64,000 nt of DNA from CAG-411 sp963643465 (GTDB taxonomy: Bacteria; Bacillota; Clostridia; Lachnospirales; Lachnospiraceae): NCBI GenBank assembly GCA_963643465.1, contig CAVIJT010000010.1, positions 62,001 through 126,000 on the forward strand, given 5' to 3'. Made by a program: the position numbers and the translations under genes. Positions 52,711 through 60,046 of the stretch are shown here, piece by piece. Under the pieces are notes generated by a model. That model searched no databases, was not told the origin of the DNA, and was given only the letters and a program-made list of their open reading frames with translations. Numbering within the stretch: position 1 is the first letter of the stretch; every line of letters begins with the position of its first letter.

Positions 52711-52835
52711 AATCGAGTAGACTCCTGCTCAATTCGCTTACGAACATTCCGCACTACGTGCTCCATGTTCCTGCGCCTAACAAATACAATTTCATGCAAG
52801 CATGAGCGTATTTGCCGGGCTTTTGCAACAAAAAA
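52711..52835 (-). repeat. Dispersed hairpin repeat, copy 1
   Basis: About 125 bases that align with 54439-54541. On the minus strand it begins in the terminator T-tract (TTTTTGTTGCAAAAGCCCGG) and contains a hairpin with outer arms CAAATAC (52781-52787)/GTATTTG (52808-52814) and inner arms TCATGC (52792-52797)/GCATGA (52800-52805). Relative to copy 2 it has about 24 extra bases near 52755-52780 and lacks 4 bases near 52720. Short in-frame stretches occur but no convincing gene. Confidence 0.75.
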
Positions 52836-52872
52836 GTGCAAAGCCTTAACAACTCAATAAAAGACTTTACAC
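52836..52872 (-). terminator. Intrinsic terminator of the 58-residue gene
   Basis: Stem GTGCAAAGCCTT (52836-52847)/AAGACTTTACAC (52861-52872), 10 of 12 pairs, minus-strand tail TTTTTTGTTGC. Its T-tract is the first part of repeat copy 1. Confidence 0.65.
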
Positions 52873-52899
52873 CTTGCGTTTGTTAGCTAATATTTAATT

Positions 52900-53076
52900 T
52901 TAATTTTGTAAACTTTCTATAATTCTGTCATATTCTTGTTTTGCACGTTCGTGTGCGTTTTGAATATTTTCGTCAGTCTCAAAATGTGGACTCTTTTCTA
53001 ATTGTTTCATTGTAAAAGCCCAGTTATCACGCTGTTTTCTCAAGTCATCTTTGTACTGCAAATCTGTTGTCGGCAT
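52900..53076 (-). CDS. Small helical protein, 58 aa
   Basis: Starts MPTTDLQYKDDLRKQRDNWA and is predicted all-helical and highly charged (ETDENIQNAHERAKQEYDRI). No known family recognised. Reality is supported by GGAGGTAGAATAT right before the ATG at 53076, a near-consensus promoter (53124-53152) and a terminator (52836-52872), so it has its own complete transcription unit. An inverted repeat ATAAGT/ACTTAT (53108-53113/53118-53123) sits at the expected transcription start. Confidence 0.65.
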   Translation of the reverse strand: MPTTDLQYKDDLRKQRDNWAFTMKQLEKSPHFETDENIQNAHERAKQEYDRIIESLQN

Positions 53077-53123
53077 ATATTCTACCTCCATATGCACACC
53101 CCTTTCTATAAGTTGTTACTTAT

Positions 53124-53152
53124 ATTATAAGGGATATACCCAAGTTGCACAA
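53124..53152 (-). promoter_or_regulatory. Promoter of the 58-residue gene
   Basis: TTGTGC (53147-53152) and TATAAT (53124-53129), minus strand, spacer 17, about 50 bases before the ATG. Confidence 0.65.
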
Positions 53153-53427
53153 GGCGAAAGTCTTTTATTAAATTGCCAAAGTACAACTCGATATTTTCAA
53201 AATCCAAAAGATAGGATCCTGAACAAATCGAAAGTAAAATCAAATCAATGACATACGACAAACGTAATTGAACTTGATTTAGATATGCCTTGTTTACCAA
53301 AAAACGCAAATCGTATAACCCCAAAAGGTTACAATTAAAAATGGGATAATCATATGGAGAATCCATTTGAATTGCTCTCAATTAATTAGAAGTGGGTTAA
53401 TAACCCATTTTAAGATTTCTATTATTT
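53153..53427. other. Intergenic stretch with no supported gene
   Basis: About 275 bases between the small gene promoter and the tmRNA hairpin. Short open frames occur on both strands but none has a good ribosome-binding site, and one of them would cover the promoter at 53124-53152. A small hairpin TGGGTTA/TAACCCA is at about 53393-53407. The site downstream of tmRNA is a common integration spot, but I see no attachment repeat or integrase. Confidence 0.5.
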
Positions 53428-53469
53428 AGCTGAAAGGCTCTAGTTTATCTACTTTCAAGCCTTTCAGCT
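53428..53469 (-). terminator. Hairpin after tmRNA
   Basis: Twelve-base stem AGCTGAAAGGCT (53428-53439)/AGCCTTTCAGCT (53458-53469) just after the tmRNA 3' end. The T-tract is poor, so it may be a processing or stability hairpin as much as a terminator. Confidence 0.55.
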
Positions 53470-53472
53470 TAG

Positions 53473-53814
53473 TGGAGCTGGCGGGAGTTGAACCCGCGTC
53501 CGAAAATCCGTCCACCCCAGTATCTCCTATCACAGTCAGTTATTTGACATTCCCTCCGTCAGCCGAGAACTAACACTCTGCTGACTTTAGTAGCTTCATA
53601 TTTCTCTTATTTACGCAAAGCTTTGTAAATAAGGTGCCCTGCTAGTTTGGTGCCAATTCCTAAGCCGCAGGATACCTAGGATTGACAAGCTGCCCTTAGG
53701 CAGCTAATGCTAAATTATCTTCAGCGTTTATATTTAGTCCAGGTTTTAACGTGGTCCCAGAGCCACGGATAGCTGCTCGAGTTTCAAAATCCCCGTCGAA
53801 ACCATTACAACCCC
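53473..53814 (-). ncRNA. ssrA: Transfer-messenger RNA (tmRNA)
   Basis: 342 bases. The 5' end GGGGTTGTAATGG pairs over 7 bases with the 3' CAGCTCC (53474-53480) to make the acceptor stem, with discriminator A at 53473. The T-arm GCGGGTTCAACTCCCGC is clear. The tag reading frame runs 53725-53696: GCT GAA GAT AAT TTA GCA TTA GCT GCC TAA, giving AEDNLALAA, a typical clostridial degradation tag. The genome continues CTA, not CCA, after the discriminator, so the CCA end must be added. SmpB and RNase R, its partners, are coded directly upstream. Own promoter at 53860-53888; a short leader hairpin CAGAATC/GATTCTG (53828-53834/53845-53851) lies before the mature 5' end. Confidence 0.97.
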
Positions 53815-53859
53815 ATGTTGTATGGTTCAGAATCCTTTTTCTCCGATTCTGTGTGTTTC

Positions 53860-53888
53860 ATAATATCACATTTCTTTTGGAATGTCAA
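53860..53888 (-). promoter_or_regulatory. Promoter of tmRNA
   Basis: TTGACA (53883-53888) and TATTAT (53860-53865), minus strand, spacer 17. Between it and the mature tmRNA 5' end there are about 40 bases of leader. Confidence 0.8.
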
Positions 53889-53906
53889 TTTCCATTTCCC
53901 AAAAAG

Positions 53907-54374
53907 CTAAAACCTCATGTTTCTCTTAAATTGTTTTTCCGCCTCTCGCTGCTGATCTTTTTTTGCAATATCCTGACGTTTATCATACAATTTCTTACCT
54001 CTTGCAAGCCCAATCTCCACTTTTACATAGCTTCCTTTAAAGTATACGTTCAAAGGAACTAATGTATACCCTTTTTGCTTCATTTGGCCAATCATTTTGT
54101 TAATCTCATATTTATGAAGCAACAATTTTTTCACACGTAGCGGATCTTTATTAAAAATATTTCCTTTTTCATATGGACTAATGTGCATACCATAAATATA
54201 CACTTCTCCTTTTTCCACTCGAACAAAAGCCTCTTTTATACTACATTTACCCATACGAAGAGACTTTACTTCTGTGCCAGCAAGAGAAATTCCCGCTTCG
54301 TATGTTTCTTCAATAAAATAATCATGACGGGCTTTCTTATTATTTGCAATTATTTTTTTTGCTTCTTTTGCCAT
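53907..54374 (-). CDS. smpB: SsrA-binding protein SmpB
   Basis: 155 residues. KIIANNKKARHDYFIEETYE, AGISLAGTEVKSLRMGKCSI, HISPYEKGNIFNKDP, YFKGSYVKVEIGLARGKKLYDKR are diagnostic; the basic C-terminal tail (KKDQQREAEKQFKRNMRF) inserts into the mRNA channel. Start ATG with AAAGGAGAAAAAG before it. It lies between rnr and ssrA, the common Firmicutes order. Confidence 0.98.
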   Translation of the reverse strand: MAKEAKKIIANNKKARHDYFIEETYEAGISLAGTEVKSLRMGKCSIKEAFVRVEKGEVYIYGMHISPYEKGNIFNKDPLRVKKLLLHKYEINKMIGQMKQKGYTLVPLNVYFKGSYVKVEIGLARGKKLYDKRQDIAKKDQQREAEKQFKRNMRF

Positions 54375-54438
54375 CTTTTTCTCCTTTCATAAAATAATCA
54401 CGAGAAACACGCCTCGCGATTTTCTCCGATTACCTCTC

Positions 54439-54541
54439 AATTGAGTAGGCAGACTCCTACCCGATTTGCTTACAAACATTTCGCACTGCAAATACAATTT
54501 CATGCAAACATGATTGTACTCGCTAGGCTTTTGCTACAAAA
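54439..54541 (-). repeat. Dispersed hairpin repeat, copy 2
   Basis: About 103 bases aligning with 52711-52835. Shared blocks include TTTGCTTAC/ATTCGCTTAC, CAAATACAATTTCATGCAA and GGCTTTTGC. The hairpin arms are CAAATACAA (54489-54497)/TTGTACTCG (54514-54522). On the minus-strand RNA all nine positions still pair, two as G-U, which argues for function as RNA in that orientation. It also starts in a terminator T-tract (rnr). Confidence 0.7.
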
Positions 54542-54569
54542 TACGCCAGATTTTTATCTGGCGTATTTT
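54538..54569 (-). terminator. Intrinsic terminator of rnr
   Basis: Perfect 14-base stem AAAATACGCCAGAT (54538-54551)/ATCTGGCGTATTTT (54556-54569) with a 4-base loop. Located 95 bases beyond the rnr stop; it borders repeat copy 2. Confidence 0.85.
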
Positions 54570-54664
54570 TATACCTTCTTATGGTCACCTTGTACCATTT
54601 CCAAGCAAACTTGAAATCTCCTAAATCTCATGTTTTCACACTATAGAGATCAAAAATAAACAAT

Positions 54665-56929
54665 TTACGATTCCTGATTCTTCGCATCTTCTCGAAGTTT
54701 TGAAAGTTTATCTTCTGCTTTTTTTTGAGCAAGCGCAATTTTCTCCGGCGTTGGTGTATAGCGCGCCAACACTTCTTTCTCGTCCCACTCTTCTTCCTCA
54801 TCCTCAGATGGAAGCTCAAAATCAATGGTTCTAGTAAGTTTATCTACCCCAACTACCTGAACCGTTATCTTTTCACCTAATTTGTATGATTTCTTTGTAT
54901 GCTCGCCAACCATCATATAATGTTCTTCATCATAATAGTAGTAATCATCTTTTAACGAAGTAACTTTAATCATACCTTCCACAGTATTAGGCAGTTCCAC
55001 ATACATTCCCCATGTGCTAATTCCCGAAATATTTCCTTCAAAGCACTGACCGATAAACTGCTTCATATATTCTGCCTTCTTCATCTTTTCTACTTCTCGT
55101 TCTGCCTCGTCGGCTCTTCGCTCTAACTGGCTGGACTGCAAAGAAATGTCTGGCAAAATTTTCTCATAATGCTTGGTCCTCTTTTCACTAAGTCCTGCTT
55201 TCAAACTTTCCTTAATAATTCGATGTATCTGCAAATCCGGATATCGACGAATTGGAGAAGTAAAATGACAATAATATTTGGTAGCCAAGCCAAAATGTCC
55301 ATCGCAGCTTGTGGTATATCTCGCTTGTTTCATAGAACGAAGCGTTAATCTGCTGATTAACATTTCTTCCTGAGTTCCTTCAATTTTGGTAATTAATTTT
55401 TGTAATTCCTTTGGATGAATTTCATCCTGTCCAATCTTAATGCTGTAACCAAAATTGTTGATGAAAATACCAAGTTTTTCAATCTTTTCTGGATCCGGCT
55501 CTTCATGAGTACGATATACAAATGGAGATTCTCTCCAAAAGAAATCTTCCGCAACCGTTTCATTGGCAACTAACATAAAATCTTCAATCAAACGATTGGC
55601 TTTACTTCGCTCATAAGGATGAATGTCATATGGGCGGCCCTTCTCATCCAGTAAAATCTTACTCTCTGGAAAATCAAAATCTATAGACCCGCGTTTTCTT
55701 CTTTTTTCTCGAAGAATCTCTGCAAGTTCTGCCATCATTTCAAACATAGGCACCAATGCACCATGTTCTTTTATCTCTTCTTCGTCATGATCTTCAATGA
55801 CTTTTCGAACTTGTGTATACGACATCCTCTTGTCGATGCGTACCAATGTTTCTGAAATTCGGTGGTCTACTACATTACCATTCTTATCAATATCCATAAA
55901 ACAGCTCAAAGCCAAACGATCCACACCCGCATTTAAAGAACAAATACCATTAGACAAGGCATGAGGCAACATAGGTATTACCCGATCTACCAAATATACA
56001 CTGGTCCCTCGTTTGATTGCTTCCACATCCAACGGAGAACCCTCTGTCACATAATGTGATACATCTGCAATATGCACGCCCAGTTTGTATATATCGCCCT
56101 CTTTTGTAAGAGAAACCGCATCATCCAAATCTTTGGCATCTTCCCCATCTATGGTAACCATCATCATATCACGAATGTCTTCTCTTCCTTCTTTATCTTC
56201 CTCAGGAACTTCATCCGGCACTGTCTCTACTTGATTCATGACTCCATCTGGAAAATCCTCTGGAAGTCCATACGCTCTTACAATAGACAAAATATCAACT
56301 CCTGGATCATTTACATGACCCAAAATCTCCACAATCTGTCCTTCCGGATTCTTACCAGAACCTCCATAATTGGTAATCTTCACTACCACCTTATGCCCAC
56401 TGACCGCATTTTTACAATGTTCTTTTGGTATAAATATATCTTTCGTAAATTTTTGATTGTCAGATACCACAAAACCAAAATTTTTACTTTTTGCAAATGT
56501 ACCTACAACAACGTCCGTTCCACGTTCCAAAATCCCAACAATTCTTCCTTCCAAACGCTTTCCTGTACGTTCTGTACTTACATCAACCTGTACTGTATCG
56601 TTATGCAATGCCCCTTTTGTGGCATTTTCCGGAATAAAAATATCCTCTTTCTCTCCTTCAATCCGAACAAATCCATATCCTTTTTGTGTTCCACAAAATG
56701 TTCCCACCATTATATTTCCAGCAATTGGTTTGATTTTTCCTTTTACATCAATCGTAATCTTTCCATCTGTAATCAAAGATTCGATCACTTCACGAAAATC
56801 TGCTTTCTCTTTTCGAGGCACCTGTAGTAGACTCATCATCTCTTTAAACTTGATTGGTTGGTATTTCTTCTCTGAAATAAAACCATATACTATCTTTTTC
56901 TTTTCCTCTAACAATACTTTATCCATCAT
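54665..56929 (-). CDS. rnr: Ribonuclease R
   Basis: 754 residues. Domains in order: a winged-helix-like N-terminus, two cold-shock domains (TFCGTQKGYGFVRIEGEKED; AKSKNFGFVVSDNQKFTKD), the RNB catalytic domain with TIDGEDAKDLDDAVSLTKEG supplying the four acidic metal ligands, and an S1 domain (GNISGISTWGMYVELPNTVE), ending in a Lys/Asp-rich tail. It degrades structured RNA 3' to 5' and removes tmRNA-tagged messages. ATG at 56929 (MMDKVLLEEKKK) follows GGGGTGATTAAT; longer in-frame starts lack a site. It has its own extended -10 promoter at 57021-57026. Confidence 0.97.
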   Translation of the reverse strand: MMDKVLLEEKKKIVYGFISEKKYQPIKFKEMMSLLQVPRKEKADFREVIESLITDGKITIDVKGKIKPIAGNIMVGTFCGTQKGYGFVRIEGEKEDIFIPENATKGALHNDTVQVDVSTERTGKRLEGRIVGILERGTDVVVGTFAKSKNFGFVVSDNQKFTKDIFIPKEHCKNAVSGHKVVVKITNYGGSGKNPEGQIVEILGHVNDPGVDILSIVRAYGLPEDFPDGVMNQVETVPDEVPEEDKEGREDIRDMMMVTIDGEDAKDLDDAVSLTKEGDIYKLGVHIADVSHYVTEGSPLDVEAIKRGTSVYLVDRVIPMLPHALSNGICSLNAGVDRLALSCFMDIDKNGNVVDHRISETLVRIDKRMSYTQVRKVIEDHDEEEIKEHGALVPMFEMMAELAEILREKRRKRGSIDFDFPESKILLDEKGRPYDIHPYERSKANRLIEDFMLVANETVAEDFFWRESPFVYRTHEEPDPEKIEKLGIFINNFGYSIKIGQDEIHPKELQKLITKIEGTQEEMLISRLTLRSMKQARYTTSCDGHFGLATKYYCHFTSPIRRYPDLQIHRIIKESLKAGLSEKRTKHYEKILPDISLQSSQLERRADEAEREVEKMKKAEYMKQFIGQCFEGNISGISTWGMYVELPNTVEGMIKVTSLKDDYYYYDEEHYMMVGEHTKKSYKLGEKITVQVVGVDKLTRTIDFELPSEDEEEEWDEKEVLARYTPTPEKIALAQKKAEDKLSKLREDAKNQES

Positions 56930-57020
56930 ATTAATCACCCCATCTTTCCCCGTGATAATTACAGCCATTGTTACTGCCACCGAAAAACAATAGCAGCATA
57001 AGTTGTTTGCTTATATCCTT

Positions 57021-57026
57021 ATTATA
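57021..57026 (-). promoter_or_regulatory. Extended -10 promoter of rnr
   Basis: TGA-TATAAT on the minus strand (TATAAT 57021-57026). The -35 at usual spacing is poor (CATACT). It lies after the secG terminator and about 90 bases before rnr. Confidence 0.55.
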
Positions 57027-57082
57027 TCACAAACCCTAAAGAAAGTATGCAATTTTTTCACTTTTAAAAGGCTTTTACAACA

Positions 57083-57113
57083 AAAAGACAGATGCACTAC
57101 ACATCTGTCTTTT
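57083..57113 (-). terminator. Intrinsic terminator of secG
   Basis: Stem AAAAGACAGATG (57083-57094)/CATCTGTCTTTT (57102-57113), 12 bp, 7-base loop, minus-strand tail TTTTTGTTGTAAAAGCC, again close to the repeat-associated tail motif. Confidence 0.8.
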
Positions 57114-57127
57114 GAATTTCTCATTGT

Positions 57128-57382
57128 TTACCAAACCTGTAAATTTAATGCAATTGAAAGCACGAAAAACAATACAGCTAAAGCTGTTGTACCTTTCTTT
57201 AAAGCTCCTTCTGCTGAACGACCTTTATTTTTGCTCCAATATGTGTCTGCTCCTCCAGAAGCTCCTCCAGTAATTGCAGATAATCCTGCATCCTTACCTT
57301 CCTGCATCAAAATAACCACAGTAAGAGCAACACAAACTAAAATATAAACAATTGTTAATAACGTCTTAATTGTAGCTAACAC
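57128..57382 (-). CDS. secG: Preprotein translocase subunit SecG
   Basis: 84 residues with two membrane helices (LLTIVYILVCVALTVVILMQ; TALAVLFFVLSIALNLQVW) and the loop EGKDAGLSAITGGASGGADT typical of SecG. It stabilises the SecYE channel. GTG start at 57382 (VLATIKTLL) with AGGAGGTGTAGTTT before it. Promoter at 57417-57445; the Firmicutes order secG-rnr-smpB-ssrA is kept, but here rnr has its own promoter. Confidence 0.95.
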   Translation of the reverse strand: MLATIKTLLTIVYILVCVALTVVILMQEGKDAGLSAITGGASGGADTYWSKNKGRSAEGALKKGTTALAVLFFVLSIALNLQVW

Positions 57383-57416
57383 AAACTACACCTCCTAACA
57401 AAACAATCATTTCGAT

Positions 57417-57445
57417 ATTATATCACACAATACAAGAGATTTCAA
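57417..57445 (-). promoter_or_regulatory. Promoter of secG
   Basis: TTGAAA (57440-57445) and TATAAT (57417-57422), minus strand, spacer 17, with TGA directly before the -10 (extended). It sits between the gpmI stop and secG; no gpmI terminator is evident. Confidence 0.75.
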
Positions 57446-57452
57446 TATTTTA

Positions 57453-58997
57453 TTACTTTTTCAACAACAATGACTTTCCTGTCATTTCTGCTGGCTGTTC
57501 CATACCCATCATCTCAAGTAATGTTGGAGCAATATCTGCCAAGCATCCGCCTTCTCTTAAAGTATAAGCATCATCATAATTCACAAGAATAAATGGAACT
57601 GGATTTGTTGTATGTGCAGTAAATGGTGCGCCTGTTTCATAATCAACTAACTGCTCGCAGTTACCGTGATCAGCACAAATAAACATTTGTCCATCCACTT
57701 CCTTAATTGCATCTACTACTTTTCCTACACATTCGTCTACTGCTTCCACAGCCTTAACTGCTGCTTCCTGTACACCAGTATGACCAACCATATCCGGATT
57801 TGCAAAGTTAATAATAATCACATCATATTTATCAGACTTGATTGCATTTACCAAACCATCACAAACTTCATAGGCACTCATTTCTGGCTGAAGATCATAA
57901 GTTGCAACCTTTGGAGATTTTACCAAAAGACGCTCTTCGCCCTTGTTAGGTTCCTCTACTCCACCATTAAAGAAGAAAGTAACATGTGCATATTTCTCTG
58001 TTTCTGCAGTTCTAAGCTGTGTCTTTCCAGCCTTTGCAAGAACTTCTCCAAATGTATTTGTAATCTCTACTTTATTAAAAGCAATGATCTTATTTGGAAT
58101 TGTCACATCATATTCTCCAAAGCAAACGAATGTAGTTTCTTTACGTCCACCTTTTCTCTCAAAACCATCAAAGTCATCTGCACAGAAAGCTCTTGTAATT
58201 TCTCTTGCTCTATCTGGACGGAAGTTATAGAAAATAACAGAATCATTACTCTTCACAGTTGCAACTGGAGCACCGTTTTCAACAATTACGGTAGGCAAAA
58301 CAAACTCATCTGTTTCATCTTTATCATAAGACTGCTGAACTGCTGTCAAAGCATCTGGAGCAGTCACTCCCTCACCATCTGCAATTGCTTTATAAGCCTT
58401 TTCCACACGGTCCCAACGGTTATCACGGTCCATAACATAGTAACGACCCATAACAGATGCAAATTTTCCAACACCAATCTCATCCATCTTCTTTAATGCT
58501 TCTTCTACAAATCCTTTTCCAGACGCTGGTGCTGTATCACGACCATCTAAGAAAGCATGCACATATACATTTTCAATTCCTTCTCTCTTAGCAAACTCTA
58601 ATAATCCATACATATGAGAGTTGTGGCTATGCACACCTCCATCTGACAATAATCCAAAGAAATGAAGATCTGAATTATTCTCCTTACAGTTCTTAACTGC
58701 CTGTAAAAATGCTTCATTCTTGAAAAATTCTCCATCTTCAATTTCTTTTGTAATTCTTGTTAATTCCTGGTATACAATTCTACCAGCACCCATATTCAAG
58801 TGTCCAACTTCTGAATTTCCCATCTGACCTTCTGGCAATCCAACTGCCATACCGCTTGCAGCACCTTTTACAAATGGACACTCAGCCATCAATTTATCCA
58901 TAACTGGTGTTTTTGCCATTGCAACTGCATTTGCTTCGGTCTTTTCATTCAATCCATAACCATCTAAAATCATTAATACTGTTGGTTTTTTACTCAT
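57453..58997 (-). CDS. gpmI: 2,3-bisphosphoglycerate-independent phosphoglycerate mutase
   Basis: 514 residues. Converts 3-phosphoglycerate to 2-phosphoglycerate with Mn ions. The metal ligand Asp12 in LDGYGLNE and the nucleophile Ser62 in GQMGNSEVGHLNMGAGR are in place; DGGVHSHNSH, HAFLDGRDTAP, and the C-terminal metal box ICADHGNCEQ also match. Start ATG with AAGGAG 8 bases upstream. It is the fourth glycolytic gene after gap, pgk and tpiA, separated from tpiA by 262 non-coding, structured bases. Confidence 0.98.
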   Translation of the reverse strand: MSKKPTVLMILDGYGLNEKTEANAVAMAKTPVMDKLMAECPFVKGAASGMAVGLPEGQMGNSEVGHLNMGAGRIVYQELTRITKEIEDGEFFKNEAFLQAVKNCKENNSDLHFFGLLSDGGVHSHNSHMYGLLEFAKREGIENVYVHAFLDGRDTAPASGKGFVEEALKKMDEIGVGKFASVMGRYYVMDRDNRWDRVEKAYKAIADGEGVTAPDALTAVQQSYDKDETDEFVLPTVIVENGAPVATVKSNDSVIFYNFRPDRAREITRAFCADDFDGFERKGGRKETTFVCFGEYDVTIPNKIIAFNKVEITNTFGEVLAKAGKTQLRTAETEKYAHVTFFFNGGVEEPNKGEERLLVKSPKVATYDLQPEMSAYEVCDGLVNAIKSDKYDVIIINFANPDMVGHTGVQEAAVKAVEAVDECVGKVVDAIKEVDGQMFICADHGNCEQLVDYETGAPFTAHTTNPVPFILVNYDDAYTLREGGCLADIAPTLLEMMGMEQPAEMTGKSLLLKK

Positions 58998-59008
58998 TGT
59001 ATTACTCC

Positions 59009-59245
59009 TTTACTTTTATATAAAACGATAAAGTAAAACGAAACACCATCCAATTCGCACACCAAAAACAAGCACACTCTTAAACTTACTTATTTTTCGG
59101 TGCAATCGTAAATTCTTACATAATTGCATGGTGTTTCGCTTTGATTCACGCAAGTAGCACTGAGAATACTATATTTACGGAGCATCTCAGAAACACTGCG
59201 ATAACTTGAGAAACTCATATAGCATGTTTCTCATAGTCTGTTATC
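59009..59245 (-). ncRNA. Candidate structured RNA or cis-regulatory element between tpiA and gpmI
   Basis: Successive stems in transcription order: GATAAC/GTTATC (59240-59245/59200-59205) enclosing TGAGAAAC/GTTTCTCA (59207-59214/59226-59233); a short TGAGA/TCTCA (59161-59165/59185-59189); a long imperfect stem between 59035-59055 and 59122-59142 with core CGAAACACCAT/ATGGTGTTTCG (59039-59049/59128-59138); and TTTACTTT/AAAGTAAA (59009-59016/59030-59037), which abuts the gpmI ribosome-binding site and shares bases 59035-59037 with the long stem. The last two are mutually exclusive at that edge, like a switch. A small mobile element with inverted ends is the alternative. Confidence 0.4.
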
Positions 59246-59259
59246 TAAAATGGATATTT

Positions 59260-60006
59260 CTATTTATAGTTTACGATCTGACCAAACTCTGCTTTAAGTG
59301 ATGCACCACCTACAAGACCTCCATCGATGTTTGGCTTCGCAAATAAGTCTGCTGCAGTCTTAGCATTTACAGATCCACCGTACTGAATACGAATCTCTGC
59401 TGCTGTTGCATCATCATATACCTCTGCGATACAAGCACGAATTGCTGCACATACTTCTTCTGCCTGATCAGAAGTAGCTGTTTCACCAGTTCCGATAGCC
59501 CAGATTGGCTCATAAGCGATAACCGCTTTCTTTGCCTGATCTGCTGTAACATTCTGGAATGCAATCTTAATCTGCATACGAATCCAATCAATATAAACGC
59601 CCTGTTTTCTCTGAGCCAAAGACTCACCACAACAAATGATTGGTGTAATTCCATGTTCGAATGCCTTTAATACTTTCTTATTTACAGTCTCATCTGTTTC
59701 TGCAAAGTATTCTCTTCTCTCTGAATGTCCAAGAACAACATACTTCACACCTGCATCTACAAGCATAGCTGGAGAAATCTCACCTGTATAAGCTCCGCTC
59801 TCCTCAAAATACATATTCTCAGCACCAATATTAATGTTGCTTCCCTTTGCAGCTTCCATAGCAGGAATGATGTCAATAGCAGGTACACAGAATACTACAT
59901 CTACATCATCATTTGCTACTAAAGGTTTCAACTCATTTACTAATGCAACTGCCTCGCTAGGAGTTTTATTCATTTTCCAGTTACCAGCAATAATTTTCTT
60001 ACGCAT
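59260..60006 (-). CDS. tpiA: Triosephosphate isomerase
   Basis: 248 residues. GNWKMNKTPSEA supplies the catalytic Asn and Lys, VVLGHSERREYF the His, and VIAYEPIWAIGTG the Glu; GGSVNAKTAADLF and DGGLVGGASLK bind phosphate. Interconverts dihydroxyacetone phosphate and glyceraldehyde-3-phosphate. Start ATG with AGAGGAATAGATT before it, 40 bases after pgk. Confidence 0.98.
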   Translation of the reverse strand: MRKKIIAGNWKMNKTPSEAVALVNELKPLVANDDVDVVFCVPAIDIIPAMEAAKGSNINIGAENMYFEESGAYTGEISPAMLVDAGVKYVVLGHSERREYFAETDETVNKKVLKAFEHGITPIICCGESLAQRKQGVYIDWIRMQIKIAFQNVTADQAKKAVIAYEPIWAIGTGETATSDQAEEVCAAIRACIAEVYDDATAAEIRIQYGGSVNAKTAADLFAKPNIDGGLVGGASLKAEFGQIVNYK

Positions 60007-60046
60007 AATCTATTCCTCTTTCTGTCAGTTTTCTGACTTTCAATTA

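Noticed and set aside
53051..53251. Plus-strand open frame of 66 codons overlapping the small-gene promoter
   Set aside because: Some protein-like composition, but no start signals and it covers the promoter and start of the 58-residue gene on the other strand.
53106..53381. Minus-strand open frame of 91 codons downstream of tmRNA
   Set aside because: It begins at a TTG or a weak ATG without a ribosome-binding site and runs through the promoter at 53124-53152; no family is recognised. A decayed remnant of an inserted element remains possible.
56072..56827. Plus-strand open frame of 251 codons inside rnr
   Set aside because: Antisense shadow of RNase R with no promoter or ribosome-binding site and implausible composition.
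57666..58496. Plus-strand open frame of 276 codons inside gpmI
   Set aside because: Antisense shadow of gpmI; Cys/Ile/Tyr-rich composition and no initiation signals.
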